A program made the position numbers and the translations under genes. DNA of 64,000 nt from Lachnospiraceae bacterium (lineage in GTDB: Bacteria > Bacillota > Clostridia > Lachnospirales > Lachnospiraceae), in NCBI GenBank assembly GCA_024697225.1, contig JAILGA010000104.1:1-64000 (forward strand), read 5' to 3'. Of this stretch, positions 52,810-62,507 are shown piece after piece; the stretch's first letter is position 1, and every line of letters starts with the position of its first letter. Below the pieces are notes generated by a model that was given only the letters and a program-made list of their open reading frames with translations, was not told where the DNA came from and made no database searches.

Positions 52810-55274
52810 CTGACGGCTACCTTTCTCTCAAGTGTCGTAGCTTCCTTATACGGTCTGAAGAGCAGCCACAGGAACGCGGCGATCAGGGCTATTGAAACGA
52901 TGACGCCTATCACATTTGCCGATCCGGCAAATGCACTTCCGAGCTGGTAGACCACAAGCGATACCAGATATGCGAATCCGCACTCGTAGCCGATCGCAAA
53001 CCAGGTCCACTTCGCGTTGTTCATCTCTCTCTTTATGGCGCCGATAGCCGCAAAGCAGGGTGCGCAGAGAAGATTGAAAATCAGGAAGCTCAGGCCCGCA
53101 GCCGTGGTAAATGCCGCAGCAAGAGCAGCCCAGGCGCTTCCTTCTCCGCCGTAAAGAACGCCCATGGTACCCACGATATTCTCCTTGGCAACGAGTCCCG
53201 TGACCGAAGCGACAGCCGCCTGCCAGTTGCCCCAGCCAAGAGGAATGAAGATCCAGGCCACTCCGTTTCCTACAGCAGCAAGGATACTGCTTCCGATCTC
53301 GTCCTCTTCCAGCATTCCAAATGCGCCCTCGGTCCAGCCGAAGCGGGACAGGAACCAGATAACTACTGTCGAGAGGAGTATGATGGTACCGGCCTTTTTA
53401 ATGAAACTCCAGCCGCGCTCCCACATGCTCCTTAAAACATTGGCGAGCGTGGGCCAGTGATAGGCGGGAAGCTCCATGACAAACGGCGCAGGGTCACCCG
53501 CGAACATCTTTGTCTTCTTAAGTATGATACCCGAACAGATAATGGCGGCGATGCCGATGAAATATGAACCCGTAGAGATCCAGGCGCTGCCGCCGAAGAT
53601 CGCACCGGCTATCATCGCGATGAAGGGCACTTTTGCACCGCAGGGAATAAAGGTCGTGGTCATGATCGTCATCCGGCGGTCTCTCTCGTTTTCAATGGTG
53701 CGGCTCGCCATAATGCCGGGGATACCGCAGCCTGTGCCGATGAGGATCGGGATAAAGCTCTTGCCCGACAGACCGAAGCGTCTGAAGACCCTGTCAAGGA
53801 CGAAGGCAACTCTTGCCATATATCCGCTGGCTTCGACAAAGGCCAGCATGAAGAACAGCACCAGCATTTGCGGAACAAAGCCAAGGACCGCGCCTACACC
53901 GGCCACGATGCCATCTAGGATCAGGCTCTTAAGCCATTCGGCGCAGCCGATCGCATCGAGACCGCTCTCGATAATGGCGGGGATACCGGGGATCCAGATA
54001 CCGAAGCCCGCGGGATCGGGTTCCTCAGTGCCCTTCTCTCCGAAGTAATCAACAGCATCGAGGTAGCTCATAGAATTGACTTCCTCCTCATCCGCTCCCT
54101 CCGGCACAGACTCGTAATAAACCGTGATCTCGCTCTGTTCAAGTGTCTCCTCGTCCTCAACAGTGTAGGATACCTCTGTGGCTTCGGGACTGAAGGCCTT
54201 CATGTCATCCACGGACATCTCCTCATCAAAGCCCGCGAAGGCATCGATCGCCTGCATGGCCGCAGTGTATTCATCCGCAGCCTCCTCAGCATCGGCCGAG
54301 CCGATCCCGAAGAGATGATAGCCGTCGCCGAAGAGGCCGTCATTTGCCCAGTCCGTTGCCGGCGCGCCGACACCCACCATTGCTATCCAGTATATGGCAT
54401 ACATCACGATCGCAAATATCGGCAGACCGAGCCACCTGTTGGTTACAATCCTGTCGATCTTATCCGAAGTGCTTAGTGCGCCGGCGTCCTTCTTTTTATA
54501 TACACCCTTTAAAACCTCGGCAATGTATACATATCTCTCATTGGTGATGATGCTCTCCGCATCGTCATCCAGTTCCTTCTCTGCGGCCTTTATATCTCCT
54601 TCCACGTGCTGGAGCTTATCCGACGGGATCCTGAGATTCGCAAGGACCTTGTCGTCACGCTCAAAGACTTTGATCGCATACCATCTCTGCTGTTCCTCCG
54701 GCATATCGTGAACGATCACCTCTTCGATGTGGGCCAGGGCGTGTTCCACCGGTCCGGAGAAGGTGTGCATGGGGATCCGCTTATCGGCTTTTGCCGCCCT
54801 GATCGCAAGCTCCGCGGCCTCCATCGTCTTATCACCCTTTAATGCCGAGATCTCAATGATGTCGCAGCCGAGCTTTCTCGCAAGCTCATTTGTATTCAGT
54901 GAGTCGCCGTTCTTTCTTACGACATCCATCATGTTGATGGCGATCACGACCGGAATTCCAAGCTCTATCAGCTGTGTGGTCAGATAGAGGTTTCGCTCCA
55001 GGTTTGTTCCGTCAACAATGTTCAATATGGCATCGGGTCTCTCGCCTATCAGGTAGTTTCTTGCTACCACCTCTTCCAATGTATAGGGCGAGAGCGAATA
55101 GATGCCGGGAAGGTCGACTATCTCCACATCGTCGTGCTTCTTAAGTTTTCCTTCCTTCTTTTCAACCGTTACGCCCGGCCAGTTTCCCACAAACTGGTTG
55201 GAACCGGTCAGATCATTGAACAGCGTGGTCTTACCGCTGTTCGGGTTACCTGCAAGTGCAATACACAAGCTCAT
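52806..55274 (-). CDS. feoB: ferrous iron transport protein B
   Basis: Imports Fe2+ across the cytoplasmic membrane. It has an N-terminal G-protein domain and a polytopic core. G1 is GNPNSGKTTLFNDL near residue 10, G3 DLPGIYSL near 57 and G4 INMMDV near 118. The membrane part contains GVGAVLGFVPQMLVLFFMLAF and the Gate motif PCGAKVPF near 545. About 100 very acidic residues (roughly 330-430, for example EEMSVDDMKAF) are inserted after the first membrane helix, which explains the 822-residue length. The start was set at MSLCIALAGN, 6 bases after AAGGAGGT. It follows two feoA genes in an iron-regulated-looking operon. Confidence 0.96.
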   Translation of the reverse strand: MSLCIALAGNPNSGKTTLFNDLTGSNQFVGNWPGVTVEKKEGKLKKHDDVEIVDLPGIYSLSPYTLEEVVARNYLIGERPDAILNIVDGTNLERNLYLTTQLIELGIPVVIAINMMDVVRKNGDSLNTNELARKLGCDIIEISALKGDKTMEAAELAIRAAKADKRIPMHTFSGPVEHALAHIEEVIVHDMPEEQQRWYAIKVFERDDKVLANLRIPSDKLQHVEGDIKAAEKELDDDAESIITNERYVYIAEVLKGVYKKKDAGALSTSDKIDRIVTNRWLGLPIFAIVMYAIYWIAMVGVGAPATDWANDGLFGDGYHLFGIGSADAEEAADEYTAAMQAIDAFAGFDEEMSVDDMKAFSPEATEVSYTVEDEETLEQSEITVYYESVPEGADEEEVNSMSYLDAVDYFGEKGTEEPDPAGFGIWIPGIPAIIESGLDAIGCAEWLKSLILDGIVAGVGAVLGFVPQMLVLFFMLAFVEASGYMARVAFVLDRVFRRFGLSGKSFIPILIGTGCGIPGIMASRTIENERDRRMTIMTTTFIPCGAKVPFIAMIAGAIFGGSAWISTGSYFIGIAAIICSGIILKKTKMFAGDPAPFVMELPAYHWPTLANVLRSMWERGWSFIKKAGTIILLSTVVIWFLSRFGWTEGAFGMLEEDEIGSSILAAVGNGVAWIFIPLGWGNWQAAVASVTGLVAKENIVGTMGVLYGGEGSAWAALAAAFTTAAGLSFLIFNLLCAPCFAAIGAIKREMNNAKWTWFAIGYECGFAYLVSLVVYQLGSAFAGSANVIGVIVSIALIAAFLWLLFRPYKEATTLERKVAVR

Positions 55275-55294
55275 CTTCATACCTCCTTGCTGTG

Positions 55295-55516
55295 TTATTC
55301 TACTTCTATCATCTCCGCGTCCGCTTTTCTGATCGAAAGCTCGTAGCCTCTGACCGTCACCTCTATGGGATCACCCAGCGGAGCCACCTTTCGCACATGT
55401 ACATCCGTTCCCTTTGTTATACCCATGTCCATGATTCTTCTCTTGACGGCACCCTCACCGTGGAGCTTCACCACTTTTGCCGTATCGCCTATTCTTACAT
55501 TTCTCAATGTTTTCAC
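55295..55516 (-). CDS. feoA: ferrous iron transport protein A (second copy)
   Basis: A 73-residue SH3-like beta-barrel protein that supports FeoB in Fe2+ uptake. Typical features are KVVKLHGEGAVKRRIMDMGITKG and the C-terminal IEVTVRGYELSIRKADAEMI. It lies 20 bp before feoB and follows another feoA-like gene, so the operon has two FeoA proteins, as often in clostridia. Confidence 0.93.
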   Translation of the reverse strand: MKTLRNVRIGDTAKVVKLHGEGAVKRRIMDMGITKGTDVHVRKVAPLGDPIEVTVRGYELSIRKADAEMIEVE

Positions 55517-55537
55517 TTACTTCTCCTCCTCTTTTTG

Positions 55538-55750
55538 TCAGACCATTATCCTTTTAGCCAGTTCTTCGCTGACCGCCACCCTGCTCTCCTTGATCTTCAC
55601 TATCAGGTTTTCGCCGAGCGCGCTCACGACGCTCACTTCTCCGCCGACATTAAAGCCAAGGTCCTCAAGATGTTTCTTTACTTCCGGGCTCCCACCGATC
55701 CTTTTGATGATCTGAGTCTGTCCTGTGTCTGCATAGATCAATGGCATCAT
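55538..55750 (-). CDS. feoA: ferrous iron transport protein A (first copy)
   Basis: A 70-residue FeoA-type SH3-like protein with IIKRIGGSPEVKKHLEDLGFN and VKIKESRVAVSEELAKRIMV. It differs clearly from the second copy, so the two may have different partners. It is the first gene of the feo operon, with an AGGAGGG site and three operator-like palindromes in its upstream region. Confidence 0.9.
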   Translation of the reverse strand: MMPLIYADTGQTQIIKRIGGSPEVKKHLEDLGFNVGGEVSVVSALGENLIVKIKESRVAVSEELAKRIMV

Positions 55751-55777
55751 ACATTCCCTCCTGAATCACTTATTGGT

Positions 55778-55857
55778 TTAGTCTATGCTAACTGTCACGT
55801 AAAAAATATTGGTTAGCATCGTCTAACCAAAAACATAGTATAGTTAGCGTATGCTAA
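55778..55857. promoter_or_regulatory. three TTAG-N6-CTAA palindromes controlling the feo operon
   Basis: TTAG-N6-CTAA sites occur at 55778-55791, 55813-55826 (inside GGTTAG-N6-CTAACC, 55811-55828) and 55844-55857. They lie 35 and 31 bp apart, near three helix turns. The layout resembles operators of DtxR/IdeR-type iron repressors. The third site sits exactly in the promoter spacer. The identity of the repressor is inferred. Confidence 0.75.
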
Positions 55858-55865
55858 TTTGTCAA
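55837..55865 (-). promoter_or_regulatory. sigma-A promoter of the feo operon
   Basis: On the minus strand a perfect TTGACA (plus 55860-55865) and TATACT (plus 55837-55842) are 17 bp apart. The spacer holds the palindrome TTAGCATACGCTAA, so repressor binding would exclude RNA polymerase. Confidence 0.88.
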
Positions 55866-55917
55866 GTGTCTTATTTATAGAAAGTTTACATTTCCGTTTT
55901 AGGAGCAACATTTTTTT

Positions 55918-55948
55918 TTGACGTTTTTTGCCAAATATGCTATATAAT
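55918..55948 (+). promoter_or_regulatory. promoter of the chemoreceptor gene
   Basis: TTGACG (55918-55923) is followed by TATATA at 17 bp or TATAAT (55943-55948) at 19 bp. The transcript leader would be about 90 nt. No c-di-GMP riboswitch or flagellar-type promoter was seen in it. Confidence 0.55.
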
Positions 55949-56043
55949 TATGTTTGTTGTTTTATATGCCTGACAGACAAAAATTCTTACATAAAAAGCA
56001 ACGACTTCAATCATAAGTCTGCTATTCAAGGAGGAACGGTACA

Positions 56044-58059
56044 ATGAAAGAAAAGAAGAGAGGGTCTCTGAAGAAATCACTTCTCGGAAAGATCATAATA
56101 TTTGTGGCGATCATAATAGTGATCATCACTCAGATAACGGTAAAGCTGGCAGTTGATAACATCCAGTCACTTACCAACAAGATCCTTGCCGATGAATCCG
56201 TGAACTATGCAAATACGGTCTCAAACTGGTGGAGCCACATAGAGGAGCGCACCAAGCAGACCGCCGATGTCGTGAGGAATCTGCCCGAGATCTCGCATGA
56301 CGACATGCTGGCTATGCTTCTCAAGCTTACCGCGGAGGATCCCGATTCACAGGATATTTACATGGCATACGGAAATGATAATGTATTCCTTGACGGATCA
56401 GGCTGGATCCCGGACGATACTTTTGTATTCACCGACAGAGCCTGGTATCAGGGCGCCATTGCCAAGGGCGGGGCCATCTATTCCTCTGAGCCGTACATCG
56501 ACGCGTCAACAGGCAAGACCTGCCTCGCCTGTTCGATCATGATAGCCGACGGCATCGTATTGAGCAGTGACATCAACTTTGACAAGGTCGCTGAACGGGT
56601 CAACAGCTTTCAGTCCATTTCACCCGAGGCGAAATTCTATATCATAAATAAGGAGACAAAGGATGTACTCATAAGCAACAACGCATCCTGTGTCGGGGAA
56701 CAGGTCGGCGCTTCAGGCGATCCCATCGTACAGGCCATGAGCGATATATTCAGTTCCTTCAATACCGGTCTTACGGCGGATGAGAGCAAGGTTCTCACTC
56801 TCAAGACCTCAGCCGGGACGGTCATGATCACTGCCACAGATATCCCCGATACCACCTGGATGGTTGTAAGTGCCGCGCCCTCCACCCTCTTAAGCGATGC
56901 CATATGGAAAGTCATGATCTTCACATTTGCCAGTGCCATCATCCTTCTTATCGCACTCTCGATCATCATGTACTTCATAATCAATAAGGCACTCAACCCT
57001 GTTGCCACCATTACCGAGCGCATCACGGACATCAGCAAGGGCGACTTCACCGTAAGCATCGAGCCTGAAGGGAACAACGAGATCACTACTCTCGCAGAGA
57101 GTCTCAACGAATATATAAACAAGATGAGAGCCACTCTCAACTCGCTCTCGGATATCTCCGGTGCCATGAACAGCAGAGCCAGCGAGTGCTTCGACATCTC
57201 GCATATTCTTGCGGACAGTAACCGCAATCAGGGCGGTTCTCTTGAGAGGCTCAATTCTACACTGGGCGACATGAATTTATCTCTCGGCGATATTGCAAGC
57301 GCTGCAGCGGATCTGGCATCCACTTCCGGACAGCTGGCAGTTAATGCCGACAACGTCCGTGAGCTGTGCAACGAGACCCTCGAGGCCTCAGGCAAGGGCA
57401 AAGATGAGATGGAGAGCATGACAAAGAATGTCAGAACTCTCAACGAGACGATAGCCGGTCTCACCGAGCTCATCCACGCTACAGCGAAATCCATCGACGA
57501 GATCACAGGTATCACGGATACTATCACCGCGATCTCCTCTCAGACCAACCTCCTTTCCCTCAACGCTTCGATCGAGGCAGCCCGTGCGGGAGAGATGGGC
57601 AAAGGCTTCGCTGTCGTCGCGAGCGAGGTCGGTACCCTGGCAACCCAGTCCACTCAGGCGACCGAGACCATCCGCAGACTGATTGACGAGGTCACGCACA
57701 ATATCAATGAGATCAACAAGAAGGCCGATATCTGCATGAAGGATATGGAAGCCTGCATCAGCGGTGTGGACGGTGCGAACGAGTCCTTTGACCTGATCAT
57801 CGGTGATATAGCAAAGGCCACGGACGGCATCGTGGAGATCGCAAACGGCATAAACAGGATCAACGAAGTAGCAACGAACAATGAGACCACCACGAGAGAA
57901 CAGGCCGAGAATATCAATAGCGTGCTCAGCCTCAGCGACATGATCGTCGATGAGAGCAACAGACTCAATGCAGAGACAGACAATATCACCAATATTTCCG
58001 AAAACCTGAACCAGTATTCAGACAAGATCAATTCGGATCTGTCACAGTATACTGTCTGA
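56044..58059 (+). CDS. methyl-accepting chemotaxis protein with dCache-type sensor
   Basis: A 671-residue chemoreceptor. A membrane helix at 13-35 and one near 285-312 enclose a large extracellular dCache-like sensor. Within it, DRAWYQ and [10 protein letters not shown] near 135-160 resemble the ligand-contact pattern of amino-acid-binding dCache domains, which is suggestive only. HAMP follows near 315-365. The cytoplasmic signalling coiled coil carries the hairpin tip [20 protein letters not shown] near 495 and [19 protein letters not shown]. No CheBR methylation sites can be assigned with certainty. It has a GGAGG site and a strong hairpin follows. Presence of an MCP suggests a motile organism. 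Confidence 0.94.
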   Translation: MKEKKRGSLKKSLLGKIIIFVAIIIVIITQITVKLAVDNIQSLTNKILADESVNYANTVSNWWSHIEERTKQTADVVRNLPEISHDDMLAMLLKLTAEDPDSQDIYMAYGNDNVFLDGSGWIPDDTFVFTDRAWYQGAIAKGGAIYSSEPYIDASTGKTCLACSIMIADGIVLSSDINFDKVAERVNSFQSISPEAKFYIINKETKDVLISNNASCVGEQVGASGDPIVQAMSDIFSSFNTGLTADESKVLTLKTSAGTVMITATDIPDTTWMVVSAAPSTLLSDAIWKVMIFTFASAIILLIALSIIMYFIINKALNPVATITERITDISKGDFTVSIEPEGNNEITTLAESLNEYINKMRATLNSLSDISGAMNSRASECFDISHILADSNRNQGGSLERLNSTLGDMNLSLGDIASAAADLASTSGQLAVNADNVRELCNETLEASGKGKDEMESMTKNVRTLNETIAGLTELIHATAKSIDEITGITDTITAISSQTNLLSLNASIEAARAGEMGKGFAVVASEVGTLATQSTQATETIRRLIDEVTHNINEINKKADICMKDMEACISGVDGANESFDLIIGDIAKATDGIVEIANGINRINEVATNNETTTREQAENINSVLSLSDMIVDESNRLNAETDNITNISENLNQYSDKINSDLSQYTV

Positions 58060-58088
58060 TCACAGCTATCCGGATCAAAACAAATCAG

Positions 58089-58125
58089 GAAAAAAGCGCC
58101 GCACCGGTTTCCCGGTGCGGCGCTC
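58089..58125 (-). terminator. strong hairpin between the chemoreceptor and flotillin-like genes
   Basis: AGCGCCGCACCGG pairs perfectly with CCGGTGCGGCGCT across a 4-base loop. A TTTTTT run follows on the minus strand, so it best fits the flotillin-like gene, but it may also stop chemoreceptor transcripts. Confidence 0.9.
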
Positions 58126-58163
58126 ATTATTTACAGGTTCTTCCGATAACGATCCCGGAGTGT

Positions 58164-59657
58164 TTACTCCTTCGTCACTTTCACCTCTGCCCCTGTCAGA
58201 TCCACCTTGCGATTGACCTTTGCATCATAGGTGTTGGCTCTCATGATCTCCGTGAAATCAACCCCTGTTGCCTCGCTCATGGTATCAAAGACCTGTTTCA
58301 TGACCACGGGCAGGTTGCCGGATATCTGACTCGCTCCGTTTGCCCCGTCGCCTGTGCCGTAGATATTGATCTTATCGATCTGCGACAGAGGCTTTGCGAT
58401 CTCCGCAGCCATCTCAGGCATGATCTTAATCATCATCTCCGCCATGGCGGCTCCGTTGTACTTCTTGTAGGCCTCTGCCTTCTTTTCCATCGCCTCGGCT
58501 TCCGCGATACCCTTTGCGCGAATGGCCTCCGCCTCTGCAAGACCCTTTGCAGCGATACCTGCTGCCTCTGCGTCATATTTTGCCTTGATACCTGCGGCTT
58601 CCTGCTCGGCCGCATACTTCAGTGCCTCAGCCTGCGCCTTCTTCGCCTCGGCGTTCTGCTCCTGCTCATATTTCTCGGCCTCGGCGTTCTTCTGGCGCTT
58701 TACGAGTTCGGCTTCAGCTGCCTGTGCTGCGCGATACTTCTCTGCATCAGCCTTCTTCTCGATCTCGGCTGCCAGCTCCTGCTGCTTGACTATGACTTCC
58801 TTCTGTCTGAGCTCTGCTTCCCTCTCGGCCTTTGCGATCTGGGCATTCACGGTTGCTGCCTGGATGGTCTTCTCCTGCTCCTGCTCCTGGATCTTGTAAG
58901 CAGCATCAGCCTCGGCATTCTTGGTGTCGGCCTGTTTCTTGAGTTCCGCCTGTCTGATGGCCAGCGCGTTGTTCTTTTCGGCTATCTCTGTCTGCGCCAG
59001 CACTCTCGCGTCATTGGCCGCCTTGTCCGCCTCTGCCCTTGCTATTGCCACATCCCTGTCGGCCTGTGCCTTTGCAATGGCAGCATCCTTCTTTATCTTG
59101 GCGGTATTGTCCATTCCCAGATCGCTTATGAGGCCGTTCTCATCGGTGACATTCTGGATATTGCAGGAGAGGATCTCGATACCCAGCTTGCTCATATCCC
59201 TGGACGCCTTTTCCATGACCTGATCCGAGAATGAATCCCTGTCAGTATTTATCGCCTTGAGTGCCAGTGTTCCGATTATCTCACGCATATTGCCCTGCAG
59301 CGAATCCTGGAGATCCATTGTGATCTGCTCGGACGTCTTGTTCAGGAAGTTCTTGGCAGCCAGCTGTATGGCATCCGGATCCGTTCCTATCCTTACCTTT
59401 GCGACAGCATCCACATTGACATTGATGAAATCGTTTGTGGGGACTGACTGCTCGGTCTTGATATCGACGGTCATCTGCCCCAGGTACAGTTTGTCTACTC
59501 TCTCGAGGAACGGGATCTTGATGCCTGCCCTTCCGATCAGTATACGCGGGCGGCGCCTCAGTCCCGAAATGATGAAGGCTTTGTCCGGCGGAGCCTTCAC
59601 ATATCCCGCTGCCGCTACTAGTAACAGTGCCACAACTACGACTAAAAGAATGATCAT
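58164..59657 (-). CDS. flotillin-like SPFH domain protein
   Basis: A membrane-microdomain scaffold protein of about 497 residues. One N-terminal hydrophobic hairpin (residues 1-22, MIILLVVVVALLLVAAAG), the SPFH/band-7 domain about 25-185 (VKAPPDKAFIISG, RIGTDPDAIQLAAKNFL), then a long Ala/Glu/Lys-rich coiled coil near 190-410 with repeated EAEA-type steps, and a conserved tail with IMPEMAAEIAKPLSQIDKI. The start was set 7 bases after AAGGAGG; the track ORF adds 47 unlikely residues upstream. Flotillins organise membrane proteins and fluidity. No NfeD-type partner gene is adjacent. Confidence 0.94.
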   Translation of the reverse strand: MIILLVVVVALLLVAAAGYVKAPPDKAFIISGLRRRPRILIGRAGIKIPFLERVDKLYLGQMTVDIKTEQSVPTNDFINVNVDAVAKVRIGTDPDAIQLAAKNFLNKTSEQITMDLQDSLQGNMREIIGTLALKAINTDRDSFSDQVMEKASRDMSKLGIEILSCNIQNVTDENGLISDLGMDNTAKIKKDAAIAKAQADRDVAIARAEADKAANDARVLAQTEIAEKNNALAIRQAELKKQADTKNAEADAAYKIQEQEQEKTIQAATVNAQIAKAEREAELRQKEVIVKQQELAAEIEKKADAEKYRAAQAAEAELVKRQKNAEAEKYEQEQNAEAKKAQAEALKYAAEQEAAGIKAKYDAEAAGIAAKGLAEAEAIRAKGIAEAEAMEKKAEAYKKYNGAAMAEMMIKIMPEMAAEIAKPLSQIDKINIYGTGDGANGASQISGNLPVVMKQVFDTMSEATGVDFTEIMRANTYDAKVNRKVDLTGAEVKVTKE

Positions 59658-59903
59658 AACACGCCTCCTTTCAAGAGCTTGTCTGTGTGTTGCGAGTATA
59701 CTATCATGCCTGAAACGGCAGATAAAGTCACAGCTTTGCGGGATAAATCGCGATAATTTCACTTTTTTGGCAAAATATCCCTTTGACTGCAGGCTCATTT
59801 ACCACCGCCGACACATCAATACTAACATACCGAACTGGTGAATTCATCATGCTTATGATAAACTTATTCTGTTGCGGACATCTGCTGAATAAACCGGAGG
59901 TGT

Positions 59904-62462
59904 ATGATGAGACAGACGATCCTTGATGAGAAATGGACCTTTCGAAGAGGTTTTCTGGATTCCATAGGGCAGCTGGATGAGGATCCGGGGACCACGGTTG
60001 ATCTTCCCCATGACGGTATGATAAATACGCCGGTCTCGCCCGATGCGCCTGCGGGATCTGACAGCGGTTACTTCACGGGCGGAATGACCAATTACACAAA
60101 GTACGTGATGTTCCCCGAAGAATGGAAGGACGGCTGCACCGGGCTCTATTTCGACGGGGCGATGATGAACGTGACGGTTGAGATAAACGGCTGCCTCGCC
60201 GGACGTCATCACTACGGATACTCCCCTTTCTACATTGATCTCACCCCATATGTGACCTTCGGGAAGGAAAACCGCATCACGATCAATACCAACACAAGCA
60301 TGCAGCCCAATTCAAGGTGGTACACGGGTTCGGGACTCTACCGCGGCGTCAGGCTCTGCCACGGCCCAAGGATACATATAGCACCGGACGGCATATTTGT
60401 ATATACAAAAGAGATCACGGATACGCACGCTTTTCTCGAAGCCCGTATCGAAGTGGAGAACGCGGCTTCAGTGAGCAGACTGGCCGAAGTTACGCTCTCC
60501 CTTTCGGAAGAGGGAGGCGATCCAGGTGCCGCAGTCACGGCAAAAAAAGTGATCCATATCTCAGCCGGCAGTACGGGCACTGCCAGAATGGCGTTTCCCG
60601 TCGCATCCCCGAAGCTTTGGAGCGCAGATGATCCGAACCTATATTCCGTAAAGGCATCGGTCCGCGACCTCGGCGAATACAGAACACACTGCGACGGAAT
60701 ACTCTCTGCAACGGACAATACTGCATCAGACGCATCCGTTTCCAGTTTTGATACTGATGAAGCCTCTGCTCTGTTCGGCATCCGTACCGTCACCGCAGAC
60801 CCCATCCGCGGACTTCGTATCAACGGTGCGGAAACCAAACTGAAAGGCGGCTGTCTGCACCATGATAACGGTCTCCTGGGCGCTGTATCTCTGTATGAGA
60901 CCGAGTCAAGAAAGGTTAAGAAGCTCAAGGAAGCGGGATTCAACGCGGTCCGCACCGCCCACAATCCCCCGTCATCCGCGCTTGTAGAGGCCTGCGACAG
61001 ACTTGGCATGTACATCTTTGACGAGGCATTCGATGCCTGGGGCATTGCAAAGAGAGGCGGCGACTACAGCCAGTTCTTTGAAGCAGATCACGAGAAGGAT
61101 CTGACAGCTTTTGTAAAGAGAGACAGGATACACCCCTCCGTCATCATCTGGTCGACGGGAAATGAGATTCCCGAGCGGGGAGGCCTGGGTAACGGATATG
61201 CCCTTGCGGATGAGCTGGCGGATATAATAAGACGACTCGACGCTACGAGGCCTGTAAGCAACGGGATCTGTTCCATGTGGAGCGGTCTCGATGACGAACT
61301 CGCCATCGGACAGAGGCAGGAACAGAACGCGGGAAATGAGGCGGGAAGCACCCTGTGGGAGCGCGCCACCGAACCCTTTACAAACGGACTGGACATGGTG
61401 GGCTACAACTATATGGAAGATATATATGAGAGAGACCATGAAATGTTCCCCGAGCGTGTAATCCTTGGTTCCGAGAACTTCCCCCAGCAGATCGGCTACC
61501 GCTGGCCACTTGTTGAGAGCCTGCCCTATGTGACAGGTGACTTCACATGGACAGCCTGGGATTACCTGGGCGAAGCGGGCATCGGTAAAGCGGCATATGT
61601 AGAAAAAGATGATCCGCTTGTAGAAAAAGGGCCTTGGGCACTTATGCCCCAGTTTACCTCTCACTTCCCCTGGCGCACGGCAAACTGCGCGGATTTTGAT
61701 ATCACTGGTCACAGATGTCCCCAGGGTGATTACAGGAGCGTCGTCTTCGGCAGTGACAAGACATATCTGTACAGCATGCATCCCGATACCTTCGGAAAGG
61801 TACAGGTCATGAGCATGTGGGGATTCCCGGGAGTTCTGTCTTCCTGGAACTATAAAGGGTACGAAGGAAAGCCCGCCATGCTTGTTGTCTACTCCCGCGC
61901 CGAGGAGGTGGAAGTGCTTGTAAACGGAAAGAGCCTTGGCAGAAAGAAAGTCGGAAATGAAAAGCCCATGCCCTGCTCCGTCACATTTGAGACCGTATAT
62001 GAACCGGGAAAAGTCGAATCCATAAGCTTCAGTGGCGGAAAAGAGATCAGCCGTGACACGCTGATTACTGCCGGAGAGCCTGCACAGATCGCACTTATAC
62101 CCGAGAAGGATGAAATGCGCGCAGACGGCCATGACGTGATATATGTAGAGATAGAGATCCGCGATAAGGACGGCAATATCGTTCCTGATACTGACCTGAA
62201 GCTCACCGCAGAAATAGAAGGAAATGCGGTTCTCGCGGCCTTCGGCTCAGGAAATCCGGTGACCGATGAGGATTATACAGATCCTCACACGACCTCCTTC
62301 AGAGGCCGTGCCATGGCTGTGATACGTGCGGCTTACGAAGCAGGTGCAATAGGCCTGAAGGTCTTGGCGGATGGTCTTACCGCTGTATCCGCCGACGGCA
62401 ACGCACTTCCGGCAGAGGGGCTGGCACTTCGTTCGTATATGGATGAAAGCCGCGAATCATAG
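59904..62462 (+). CDS. glycoside hydrolase family 2 beta-galactosidase-like enzyme
   Basis: A cytoplasmic retaining beta-glycosidase of 852 residues, most likely beta-galactosidase or a related activity. An N-terminal sugar-binding jelly roll (about 1-165, DLPHDGMINTPV, GSGLYRGVRL), an Ig-like domain, and the TIM barrel with GGCLHHDNGLLG near 313 follow. The acid/base Glu is in WSTGNEIPERG near 418 and the nucleophile Glu in ILGSENFPQ near 522. Two further beta domains end the protein. There is no signal peptide. It has a GGAGG site. It shares no operon with a visible transporter; the rRNA methyltransferase gene starts 45 bp later. Exact substrate cannot be read. Confidence 0.93.
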   Translation: MMRQTILDEKWTFRRGFLDSIGQLDEDPGTTVDLPHDGMINTPVSPDAPAGSDSGYFTGGMTNYTKYVMFPEEWKDGCTGLYFDGAMMNVTVEINGCLAGRHHYGYSPFYIDLTPYVTFGKENRITINTNTSMQPNSRWYTGSGLYRGVRLCHGPRIHIAPDGIFVYTKEITDTHAFLEARIEVENAASVSRLAEVTLSLSEEGGDPGAAVTAKKVIHISAGSTGTARMAFPVASPKLWSADDPNLYSVKASVRDLGEYRTHCDGILSATDNTASDASVSSFDTDEASALFGIRTVTADPIRGLRINGAETKLKGGCLHHDNGLLGAVSLYETESRKVKKLKEAGFNAVRTAHNPPSSALVEACDRLGMYIFDEAFDAWGIAKRGGDYSQFFEADHEKDLTAFVKRDRIHPSVIIWSTGNEIPERGGLGNGYALADELADIIRRLDATRPVSNGICSMWSGLDDELAIGQRQEQNAGNEAGSTLWERATEPFTNGLDMVGYNYMEDIYERDHEMFPERVILGSENFPQQIGYRWPLVESLPYVTGDFTWTAWDYLGEAGIGKAAYVEKDDPLVEKGPWALMPQFTSHFPWRTANCADFDITGHRCPQGDYRSVVFGSDKTYLYSMHPDTFGKVQVMSMWGFPGVLSSWNYKGYEGKPAMLVVYSRAEEVEVLVNGKSLGRKKVGNEKPMPCSVTFETVYEPGKVESISFSGGKEISRDTLITAGEPAQIALIPEKDEMRADGHDVIYVEIEIRDKDGNIVPDTDLKLTAEIEGNAVLAAFGSGNPVTDEDYTDPHTTSFRGRAMAVIRAAYEAGAIGLKVLADGLTAVSADGNALPAEGLALRSYMDESRES

Positions 62463-62507
62463 AAAACATATATCACACATCAACTGCAGAATAAATGACG
62501 AGGCATA

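Noticed and set aside
55949-56043. Possible c-di-GMP riboswitch in the chemoreceptor leader
   Set aside because: The roughly 95-nt leader lacks the conserved riboswitch cores and shows no stable multi-stem fold by eye.
60972-62132. 386-aa minus-strand ORF antisense to the GH2 gene
   Set aside because: Shadow frame of a clear GH2 gene; no ribosome site or motif.
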